Assembly (NCBI GenBank): GCA_949825065.1
Contig: OX463846.1
Span: 20,283,413 to 20,347,412, forward strand
Reading direction: 5' to 3'
DNA: 64,000 nucleotides
Source of the DNA: Odontocerum albicorne
Taxonomy: Eukaryota; Arthropoda; Insecta; Trichoptera; Odontoceridae
Shown here: piece after piece, positions 55,673 to 64,000 of the stretch
How the letters are laid out: every line of letters starts with the position of its first letter
Numbering within the stretch: position 1 is the stretch's first letter
The notes under the pieces: generated by a model
What the model was told of the DNA's origin: nothing
Seen by the model: the letters and a program-made list of their open reading frames with translations, nothing else
Database searches by the model: none
Position numbers and translations under genes: made by a program

Positions 55673-56360
55673 TGTACTGAGGGGTAGGCTTCCTTCAGTC
55701 TCGGGTGTTCATAAGGTTGAACATTGCTTTAGTGCAAGACCCGTGGAGGATGGGTGCTGTTTATAAACTACCTTCGGATGATAGTCCGTAGGGTAACGAA
55801 TCTGTATAGTATACAGAATTTCTTATGTACTGAGGGGTAGGCTTCCTTCAGTATCGGGTGTTCATAAGGTTGAACATTGCTTTAGTGCAAGACCCGTGGA
55901 GGATGGGTGCTGTTTATAAACTACCTTCGGATGATAGTCCGTAGGGTAACGAATCTGTATAGTATACAGAATTTCTTATGTACTGAGGGGTAGGCTTCCT
56001 TCAGTATCGGGTGTTCATAAGGTTGAACATTGCTTTAGTGCAAGACCCGTGGAGGATGGGTGCTGTTTATAAACTACCTTCGGATGATAGTCCGTAGGGT
56101 AACGAATCTGTATAGTATACAGAATTTCTTATGTACTGAGGGGTAGGCTTCCTTCAGTATCAGGTGTTCATAAGGTTGAACATTGCTTTAGTGCAAGACC
56201 CATTGAGGATGGTTGATGTTTGAAAATTACCTTCGGATAATAGTCCGTATGGTAAAGAGTCTGTAGAATCTACAGGAATACAAATGAAGGGAGGGGTTGG
56301 CTTCCTTCCGTGTTGGATGTTCTTAAGGTTGAACCTTAATCTAGTCAGACATCCATTGAA
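55673..56360 (+). repeat. Module B: 153-bp repeats folding as a three-way junction
   Basis: Units start at 55673, 55826, 55979 and 56132 (exact 153-bp period), then a diverged fifth from about 56284. The first three are almost identical. In unit 1, CGGGT (55702-55706) pairs with ACCCG (55739-55743) and encloses two hairpins, GTTCA/TGAAC and TTGC/GCAA, each with a 6-base loop. CGGA/TCCG and TCTGTA/TACAGA hairpins follow. In unit 5 the closing stem is GGATG (56315-56319) with CATCC (56350-56354): different sequence, still paired. Confidence 0.9.
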
Positions 56361-56904
56361 AATAGTTGCTTGAAACGTTGGAAAGCCTTGTTAGGCTAGT
56401 TGCTCGTTATCATGGAAATGGAGATGGAGTCACCTCGCTACAAGGATTCTCAAGGAGTTAGAAAATTGTTATTTGTTCGGTGATTGCATATCTGAGTTAT
56501 TGGCTTGGGCTGTTGGACCCGAGGATTTAAGGAAATTGGAGTTGCTCCTAGTATTTTTTTTTTTGGAGAATAGTAATATCCTGCATCGGTGGTACGGATG
56601 GGTAATACTGGTGTAACCAGTTCATGGGATTATTGCCTTATAGAGAGGAATGGCATCGCTGGATGAGAACCTGGGATTTACTGTTCTGTTTTGCTATAGC
56701 ACTATATTGAGAAGTTTAGATCTGTTGCCTTGTAGGTTGGCTCACATTCTCTGTTTGGAAATAGTCTTGTTCCTTTCTGTAATTCGTTACGTACTATGGG
56801 TTTTCTTGTCGGGTGGTTAACTGTGAACCACCCCCTCATCGAAGAGTTGGTTGTCTCGCAGAAGGAAATAGATCTGTTCGGAGTTTTGTTTTTTTTTCCC
56901 ATTC
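56361..56904 (+). other. LTR element interior, non-coding
   Basis: No recognisable coding frame; no tandem repeats noted. Confidence 0.5.
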
Positions 56905-57440
56905 CTGTTTACTGCATAGCGTATTAATATTATGTGTTTGTGTTTTTGTGTTTATTTTCCTTTTGTTTCCTTTTTCTTTTCTTTCCCTAATAATTGTGAT
57001 TAAATTATTTTTCTTCAAGGCTTACGGACGGCCTAAATACATCCAGTAAAAGGTTTACGGATGGCCTGTATACATCCAGCCAAAGGTTTACGGATGGCCT
57101 GTATACATCCAGCCAAAGGTTTACGGATGGCCTATACTCATCCAGTATTTTGTTTATAATTTTTTCCATACCTGTTTACTGCAAGGCGTATCCATATTAT
57201 GTGTTTTTTGTTTTGTGTTTATTTTCCTTTTTCTGTTTTTTTCCTAATAATTGTGATTAAATTATTTTTCTTCAAGGCTTACGGACGGCCTATAATACAT
57301 CCAGTAAAAGGCTTACGGACGGCCTACATACATCCAGTAAAAGGTTCACGGATGGCCGTTATACATCCAGTAAAAGGCTTACGGATGGCCTAATACATCC
57401 AGCAAGAGGCTTACGGATGGCCGGTACACATCCAGTATTT
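56905..57440 (+). repeat. Module C: two arrays of about 33-bp repeats in a 267-bp duplication
   Basis: Units of the form AAAGGTTTACGGATGGCC plus TGTATACATCCAG occur four times in 57017-57147 and five times in 57275-57437. The T-rich spacers before each array are also copies of one another (start 56905 and 57172), so the whole block is a 267-bp tandem duplication. Within most units GGATG pairs with CATCC around a 9-base loop. Confidence 0.9.
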
Positions 57441-58370
57441 TGTCTGTATTATTTTTTTTTTGTATTCATCTTCTTTCTCGTGCTCAAGGTAGCATGCAGA
57501 AGCCCTGAACTGCCTCTAGGAGTTCAGGTTGAGAGAGGCTAGCCTCTCAACCGGTTAAAATTTTGGTGATGGCCTTTCGGTGCATCTGCGATGTATTGAA
57601 TTGTCTCCACCACGGGCGTCATGAACCCGCATTAGCAGAGAGGCCGCTCCAGAATGTTCTGGTGGGCACGCGCTTTTGGCTTGGAAGGGTTCGATTGTGG
57701 GAGCCGCGGGTTCTGGCCCTCAGATCTTGGTAATCCACAGTGGCGTATGTGGATTCGCGTGATTCTTGGTTCCAGTCTGGGGTCCGGGGGACGTGTCTTG
57801 CTTAAGATCGGGCCTAACCGCGAATGTTTCATTAATATTGTTTATTCTTTTCAGAGAAAGATGAGGAATGGAGTAGAATTACAGGGGGAGGGTTAGGTGT
57901 GAGCCTTGTGGTAGGACAGTCGTTGAACAGCCGGTTCTGCATCGTTCTAGCTATGGTAGATTTCCCAATAGTTTAGAAAGTGTCTTTTAAAAATTCCGTC
58001 TCGAAAGAATTTTCGGTCCTTATCTGATTACATTGGCTTGCGTAATAATTACCACTTATTATACCAGATGGGTGGGCAGTTGTGATTGTAGAAATGTGTA
58101 GTGCAGTCCTTGGCGTGGGGGCTGGATTTGGGCTTGTAATGATTGATCTCTGTTCACAGTGAGGGGTCGAGGTTGGCAATGGAGGAGTAGAGTCACCCGT
58201 ATAAAACCTGTAAGTGTATAATTAAGTAAGTGTCCAGTGTTATCTTTAAGGTCAGCCGCGAAACAGGCTGCAGTGTTTAGTGAGAGGATGAATGGTGAGT
58301 AACTAATTTGGTTGTAAACCTTTTCTCAGCATGATGCCCTGAGAGGAGGGGTGGGTTAATTATCTATTAA
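57441..58370 (+). other. Non-coding interior with strong palindromes
   Basis: Three exact inverted repeats: CCTGAACT/AGTTCAGG (57504-57528), the 16-bp palindrome GAGAGGCTAGCCTCTC (57533-57548) and CCAGAATGTTCTGG (57649-57662). They are GC-rich. No coding frame is supported on either strand. Confidence 0.65.
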
Positions 58371-58960
58371 CGGTCTACCTTTTTGTGATACAGGGTGACC
58401 ATGTATAATATAATTTTTTTTTTTTTTGTGATTTAATGTGAATTCCTTTTGTTATTTCTGCTCTGCCCTTCAATGTATCACCAGCCGTGCTTTATGTAAA
58501 ATCATTATCTCTTTGTTATTATTGACGGCCTACCTTTTTGTGATACAGGGTGACCATGTATAATATAATTTTATTTTATTTTTTTTTGATTTAATGTGGA
58601 TTCCTTTTTGTTTATTTCTGCTCTGCCCTTTGATGTATCACCAGCCGTGCTTTATGTAAAATCATTATCTTTTTGTTATTATTGACGGCCTACCTTTTTG
58701 TGATACTGGGTGACCATGTATAATATAATTTTATTTTGGATTTAATGTGGAGTCCTTTTTGTTTGTTTCTGCTCTGCCCTTTGATGTATCACCAGCCGTG
58801 TTTTATGTAAGATCATTAATTCTTTGTTTTTGTTGACGGCCTACTTTTGGAATACAGGGTGACCATCTATAATATTTTGTGTTATTGTAATTTTATTGGA
58901 AGTCTTTTTGTTTTGTATCTGATCCCCTTTGAAGTATCCAGTGACCATGCCTTATGTGAA
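58371..58960 (+). repeat. Module D: four 150-160 bp repeats with conserved long-range stem
   Basis: Units start near 58371, 58525, 58685 and 58835 (GACGGCCTAC...TACAGGGTGACC). In units 1 and 2 GTGATACA pairs with TGTATCAC about 80 bases downstream (58385-58392 with 58475-58482). Unit 4 has GGAATAC (58849-58855) and GTATCC (58934-58939), both arms altered so that pairing is kept with one bulged A. Confidence 0.88.
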
Positions 58961-59399
58961 TTTGTCTATAATCTATTGTCTGGGTTATTTTTTTTTTGTA
59001 ATTGTTTAAGGAATTGTACTAGCTGTCTTATGCGATTGTTTTCGTGCTGGTTACCCTGTGGTTAAACCAGTATTGGAAAAGCTATTTCTCTGTATTATTG
59101 TGAGGAGTTACAGGAGGATTGTTCCGTGCTCCTCAGTATTATTAGGTTATGGGCCATAGTAGATTCAGTAGTGTGTTGTCATCGTAAGGTTTCCGTGGTT
59201 TCCTTGCGGCTAGGTTCCCTTACACCAATTAGGGGATCCTGCAGGCAAATGCTGACAACCGGTAAATCGGCCACGAGACCGTATCCGGTAGGGGGAACAT
59301 ACACCCCTTACTCCTTGTAATTGCCTATCGCTGAAGTGTCTATACTCTACGAAGGATACATTTTTTTTTTTTGTGGGTTTTTTTTTTGTTTTCTTTTAT
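58961..59399 (+). other. LTR element interior, 3' part
   Basis: Non-coding; a hairpin-rich part at 59250-59310 (CCGG/CCGG and GGGGG/CCCC pairings) precedes a T-rich stretch. Confidence 0.5.
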
Positions 59400-59413
59400 A
59401 ACATAAGATGGAG
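59400..59413 (+). promoter_or_regulatory. Probable polypurine tract
   Basis: AACATAAGATGGAG lies directly before the 3' LTR. It is purine-rich but short and interrupted by pyrimidines, so it is a weak match to the plus-strand primer site expected there. Confidence 0.45.
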
Positions 59414-60862
59414 TGTTAGGAGTATATTAATTCTCTCATGAAAAAAACGAGAAATAAGGTGTAAAGAATTTCCAAACGGATAAGAAACGTAGGGCGCGAA
59501 ATAAGTATCTTCACTACCAGAATTTAAGCGCGTATTCCGTGTTGTCGCGTAGTAAGGGTGATGCAATTGAGTTCAAAACATTGCATGACGCACGTGGAGT
59601 CGGGACAAAGCATGACGCAATTATTCCTTCGGATTAGAATGTTCTAGATTCAAGAACGCGCCAGTCTAAAATCTTGAGACGCCAGCTATGTGAAGATTGC
59701 ATCATTTCTTGAAGAGAGAGTGGATGCAATGATCTGATTGGTCGAAATCTTGGCCAAGCAAGGGTTGACCCAATCAAAGGGGCTCTCTGGTAACGCGCAT
59801 AGCGTCCATTGTTTTTTTTAATTCCCGGTGCACGGCCCGTCGACATCATTCCCCACCCGACTAGCTTGAGTGTGGGTCGTGCGGTTGCAACCGGCTCCGT
59901 TTGTTTGGGAGAATACGGATTAATAATTAATATTTTCGTTCACGTTCATCGGTTAAATTCCTTCAGTTCCGAATTATCATCTCTTTCTGGGAACATACGA
60001 ATTAATAATTAGTGTTTTCGTGAAAGTTTCTCCAAGCCACAACGGTTTCGAGCCGTGGCGCGGATTACCGTCTTGGTAATACCGCACGAGGAACAATAAT
60101 CTTGGATTATTATCGCTGTGATAATGGAGAGTCTGCTGAGGATCTCGAGCGAATACGATACGTGATTGCTCCAATAACTGCGCCGCAGTTACTCCGCTTA
60201 CCGCGCTTGCAGCCAGAAAGAAGTTCGTATCGAGGGCGGGAAGTTTCCCCGAGGGAGTCATTGCATCATCCTGATCCAAGGAGTCGTACCGGCTTGGGGC
60301 TGGTTTTGCTGTCATCTGGCGTGCGTCCACCACTTCGGGGAGTATAGACATTACGGCTTTATTCCTTTTGGATATTCAGGTTAATCGGGGGTGAGTGAAT
60401 TCTTTATATTGTATCCGGCCATTGCTGGCTCTCATCGCCTCATATCCTTCCTTGTGTGTAATGAATATCGAACAGGAATCAATCTCTCATGCAAGCCCAA
60501 TTGTTAGTCTGCCTACTCTGGTTTTTTTTTGTAGCATGTTTTTTTTCTCGGCTTTAATGCGGAGTTTTTTTTGTTACAATATTGAATTAAATTAAACGAA
60601 GTATTATCACCAATGTATGTCTTTGTCTGTTATTCACCTCGTCCACGGCTTGATGCCTTGGAGGCCTAGCACATCACTTATAGCCCAACGCGATCTGAGA
60701 CCAAAGAATCCTTGTTCTTAATTTTCTTCACGTGCCGCTGAGACCGGGGTAAGTGTAATTATTGTGAGAAAACCATTATTAAAATTGTACAAGTATTGTT
60801 GTCTTTGTTGAATGGAGGTAACGCTGTCTCTAAATTTACGTAAATAGGGTTCAGTTGTAACA
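59414..60862 (+). repeat. 3' LTR, 1,449 bp
   Basis: Same length as the 5' LTR with about three substitutions and no indel. It is followed by the ATGC target duplication at 60863-60866 and the N-terminal half of the mariner transposase. Confidence 0.97.
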
Positions 60863-60866
60863 ATGC

Positions 60867-61250
60867 CATGTTGTTCCATGTGAGATGCCTATGGTGTCAG
60901 CTATCACATCCACAGTCGATCGATGATCTTCCAAAACCATATCCTGTATTTTCGCTATGATTTCTGGTGTTGATGCCCTTTTTGGACGTCCTGAGCGTGG
61001 ATCGTCTTCAACGCTTGTACGGCCACGCTTAAACTCCAAAATCCATCGGTGAACGGTTGGAAATGAAGGAGAAGACTCCTTTAATACTTTCACCATCTTT
61101 GCATGGATCTCAGTAGCCGATAAACCTTCCAAAACAAAGAATTTAATCACTGCACGATATTCGGGTTTTTCCATTGTTAAAAAAACACTGACACGTCAAT
61201 AATATGCCGAGATTCAGCATAAATAAAGTGTAATCTCTCGACCGTTTTGA
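60867..61250 (-). pseudogene. mariner transposase, DNA-binding half (right of the LTR element)
   Basis: The minus strand from ATG 61172-61174 encodes 'MEKPEYRAVIKFFVLEGLSA' (first HTH), 'HRWILEFKRGRTSVEDDPRS', 'GRPKRAS' linker and 'TVDVIADTIGISHGT' (second HTH), breaking off where the LTR element is inserted; the open frame then runs a few codons into the 3' LTR. The residues that should follow are found at 51012 and below. This half is free of stops, so the host mariner was fairly young when hit. The outer terminal repeat beyond 61250 was not identified. Confidence 0.9.
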
Positions 61251-61782
61251 GCTCTTCACAAGTGTTTGATAGTCACAATCTTGCGCTGAAAACCAAAACT
61301 GCAGTCTATAAAGATGTAATCATAACAAATCTGATATATGGATGGGAATCATAGATTCTTTACACACGGCACATTAAAGTACTCGAAAAATGTCACAGGA
61401 GGCATCTTAGGCAAATAATAAAAATTCAATGTTACCATAGAGTATCAAATAATGGAGCGTTGAGAAAAGTAAACTGCTGTGACATCGAGATTTTGGTATC
61501 GATATTTAGCTCACATGCCTGACGAAGTACTCTTAAACCTCTTTTAACATTTCAGCATTCAGTAGTGGTTTAAATACCAAGATATGAACAAATCTACTAA
61601 AATGAAAGGTATTTTTTTGCCTAAGTTAGGGTCTCACTCTGGTTATAAAGGTATGCAGCAATCTAATTTGTGTCATCTTCCATGCAGAAATAGGGCTGTG
61701 GAACCTGAAGAAGTTTATTCTAGAGAGGATGTGGATTCATTTCATTTTTGCATTGTATTTTATTAAACTTTCGTTGCATACA
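61251..61782. other. Intergenic DNA, weak LINE remnant
   Basis: 61310-61480 on the plus strand gives 'NLIYGWES', 'RHIKVLEKCHRRHLRQI', similar in order to the 'LLYG.E.W.....LE.FH...LR.I' region of LINE ORF2. Frames are broken; a LINE fragment is possible but not secure. Confidence 0.35.
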
Positions 61783-61915
61783 GTACAACCTGGCGGGCGA
61801 ATTGCTATTTATCAATCTCTTCAAACCAACTAGAAAGATGCTAAAGAGGATTTAAGTGAACGCAAGACTAGAACCATTTTAAAATAGGGATAACTGGTGT
61901 AAATAAGGACTCTAG
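61783..61915 (-). repeat. SINE1 copy without head
   Basis: On the minus strand the body (AATGGTTCTAGTCTTGCGTT) and the complete tail (AGTTGGTTTGAAGAGATTG, then CGCCCGCCAGGTTGTACTGT) are present. The tRNA-like head is missing or beyond recognition. Confidence 0.7.
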
Positions 61916-62377
61916 AGTTAAATCAATCTAACAATCTTTACCTTTGAAACCGTGTTTAATATAATATGAATGAACAAGATGAAAGTATCAGTCATGTGTC
62001 GCTTATGGATGGGCCACTGCGTGGTGTTCTTGCCACCTGTACAGAATGGGTAATATGGAGGATTCCAGCTACGAATGTGGTCTGGATGATGAGACTTGAG
62101 ATAATTTTTTTTCGGTTGTCCTTCACATGATATATTTGATTTCCTACATGCATTGTCTCTGCCACATCCAATGAATGTTGTGTTTATTCTTTCTTCGAGG
62201 GCTTTTCCATTTATAGAGTGATTCCTATTTTAAAAAGAATTAATAATTTGAGGCTTTAAATTGTCTAAAATTATTCTTTCCTATTTCATTTACATTACTG
62301 ACTAGTATTAAAGTATTTTTAGCTTTAATGTGGTGACACGAATGCCTTGTGTGGAATGATTGCTAATTTAAAAAATG

Positions 62378-62452
62378 GTCCCCAATAGGAATCGAATCCA
62401 TAATCTCTAGGCTGGAAAATAAGTGGTTTATGAGCGAGGCCACGGAGGTCGT
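62378..62452 (-). repeat. SINE1 head
   Basis: The minus strand has GACGACCTCCGTGGCCTCGC and B box GGATTCGATTCCTATTGGGG; no tail. Confidence 0.7.
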
Positions 62453-62624
62453 CATTTCAATAATTTAAACACTCATATAAAGAAATGGTATAAAATTCAA
62501 CTTGCTCTAATAAAATGTACATGAAAAAAATCAAATATTATTTTTTCGATATGAGGATGGTATCTTGTAATGAATACTGCTAGATCTTCGTTTATGAATT
62601 TGTTTCTAGATTTTAGCCTACTTA

Positions 62625-62805
62625 ATGCAGCCTAGTTGGTAAGACGCCTCTCTTCCAGCCCCGTGGTTACGGGTTTGATTATCCTTGGAAACCAGTTTTT
62701 TTTTGTAAAAAATAATATAACCCTAGTTTTCACTTCAGACACATTAAAAGGGCTTGGTTGGTAGTGAGATATTTCCATATGGTAATACGTTTGCTAGGTT
62801 GTAAT
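62625..62805 (+). repeat. SINE1 copy, near complete
   Basis: GCAGCCTAGTTGGTAAGACG head, GGTTTGATTATCCTTGGAAA (B-box region), body, and the tail GGTTGGTAGTGAGATATTTC, CATATGGTAATACG, CTAGGTTGTAATG, equivalent to the LINE tail. Confidence 0.75.
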
Positions 62806-64000
62806 GTTAACAATACAATTACCACACGTCAAAAAAACCGTCAAGAGTACTACAATACATGACGTAATTTAATCAGCAACTTTCAGAAAATAACAGCTCT
62901 TATTTTTATTTCGAATTTTAGGAGTATATTGAATTTTCGGACATCCTGTCAATAATCTATGTTGTGTCGAGTTTGGCACGCCTATCGTACTTTTACCATC
63001 GCTGGTGTGGTGTATACTTGTAAAGTAACTGTGCCTCTTAATTATTAATGCTATAGATTTTACATTTAACCGAATAATGCTGTGTTGCTTTTTTGACATT
63101 ATTACTATGAATATACTCAAGTCGCGATTTACTTTTTACAAAAAAGAAAAGTTTTCTGTTGGGAACACGAAAGTCATTTATAAAAATCTTGTATTCATTG
63201 TTATCATATTTCTGGACCCTAGACGGGTTTTTATTGGATTTTGTATGATTGTATCAATGTTGGTCAACCTCAGGCACAATGGTTATAATATTATATAAAA
63301 ATTGGCAAGAAAACATTGCAAAGTCAATTTTGTCGGGCAAAACTGAGATAAATCTGGACACAAAACGGCACATGTAAAATAATCTATACGAATAAAACAC
63401 GACGATGTGTATGGATGAGGTAGAAACCAAAAATATGTTTTCTTGAATCGAATAAACGGGAAATCTGTTCATTCTACCTCTCCTAATAGTGACACGGCGT
63501 TGTGGCGATGACGATAAAAACAGCACAGCAGCACACAAATTATTCTTGTTTAGTGAGGTGACTTTGATTGTTTATTTTGTATATACTCGTACATTGCATC
63601 GCTTTTGAAAAATTTTTTTTTCTTTCTTTCTTTATTTACTAATAAAATAAACGACACTTAATTGTCTCTTATGTATAGGTGAAACAATTATAAAACAAAA
63701 TATAACATTTCAATATCTTCCAAAAAAAATATCCATTCAGGATACATATAATTTAAAATATGATGGATGAAAATTACAATGTTCATATAGTAGTAAAAGC
63801 AATATGCCCTATTTGGTTCCCATGACATACAATGGGATACCAAATCCTAAGAAAGGTAAAAGGGGGCCAAACATTTAGGCAGACGATCTGAGCGTGGTTA
63901 TTGCGACCGGAGTTTAAACACTTGGGCTTGAAATATATATTGTTTGTGTGATATCTTGAGTGTGGTGTGTTTTTGATGATTATGTGCGGCACATTATGGG
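62806..64000. other. Intergenic DNA, nothing recognised
   Basis: No coding frame with a recognisable motif and no repeat copy to the end of the window. Confidence 0.45.

Larger units (their letters stand above)
51013..60862 (+). mobile_element. Gag-only LTR retroelement with structured repeat arrays
   Basis: 9,850 bp: 5' LTR 51013-52461, a primer-binding-site-like segment, an 840-bp leader, gag (53310-54086), an in-frame protease-like remnant, about 5 kb of non-coding DNA with four tandem-repeat families, and the 3' LTR 59414-60862. LTR ends are TG...CA. The two LTRs differ at about three positions (51095/59496 C-G, 51386/59787 C-T, and one A-T in the T run at 51418/59819), so insertion is recent. 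No reverse transcriptase, RNase H or integrase motif was found on either strand, hence enzymes must have come from another element. Gypsy affiliation is inferred from the Gag knuckle, the protease alignment and the 4-bp target duplication. Confidence 0.93.

Noticed and set aside
55673..56360. Hammerhead ribozyme in module B
   Set aside because: CTGAGGG is not CUGANGA, and no GAAA box stands in the right place.
57017..57437. CRISPR-like short repeats
   Set aside because: The 33-bp units are head to tail with no spacers and lie within an LTR retroelement.
54385..59400. Hidden pol or env gene in the LTR element
   Set aside because: I looked on both strands for RT (YxDD/FADD), RNase H and integrase HHCC/DDE motifs and saw none; frames are short and interrupted by the repeat arrays.

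Overview
The window is AT-rich, gene-poor eukaryotic DNA. The repeat content (several mariner families, a Jockey-clade LINE, Gypsy-like LTR element, RTE-like LINE debris, tRNA-derived SINEs, a piggyBac-like MITE) points to an arthropod, most probably an insect; the species cannot be told from the sequence. I find no host protein-coding gene that I can defend. Nearly every coding signal belongs to a transposable element, and most are broken.

Layout: 1-45.6 kb is a graveyard of short, old insertions: decayed RTE-like LINE fragments, about eleven pieces of one tRNA-derived SINE family (SINE1), two copies of a second (SINE2), four copies of an inverted-repeat ('foldback') element, five mariner elements or remnants, a TTAA-flanked MITE, a 124-bp minisatellite, a long TA microsatellite and one 200-N assembly gap (20295-20494). 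Three fragments of one LINE (10590, 32112, 44536) carry a 3' tail that SINE1 shares, which suggests that this LINE mobilised SINE1. At 45698-49165 sits a 5'-truncated Jockey-clade LINE with an open 899-codon ORF2 and a 12-bp target duplication.

The outstanding object is 51013-60862: a 9,850-bp LTR retroelement with two 1,449-bp LTRs differing at only about three sites, a 4-bp ATGC target duplication, and an insertion point inside a mariner transposase gene whose two halves flank it (50205-51012 and 60867-61250, minus strand). It encodes a short zinc-knuckle Gag followed, in the same frame after one TAA, by a degenerate protease-like stretch. I see no reverse transcriptase or integrase. The remaining 5 kb is non-coding and made largely of four unrelated tandem-repeat families (54274-55000, 55673-56360, 56905-57440, 58371-58960). 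Each can fold into hairpins, and in three of them diverged copies keep pairing through paired base changes. This looks like a recently mobile, non-autonomous, gag-only LTR element (comparable to the TR-GAG class of plants) that carries arrays of structured RNA modules, and it is my candidate for a previously undescribed system.

The elements interact by nesting (LTR element in mariner, mariner in LINE debris, foldback in SINE1) and by presumed parasitism (SINE1 on its LINE; mariner deletion derivatives on full-length mariners; the gag-only element on an unseen autonomous relative).
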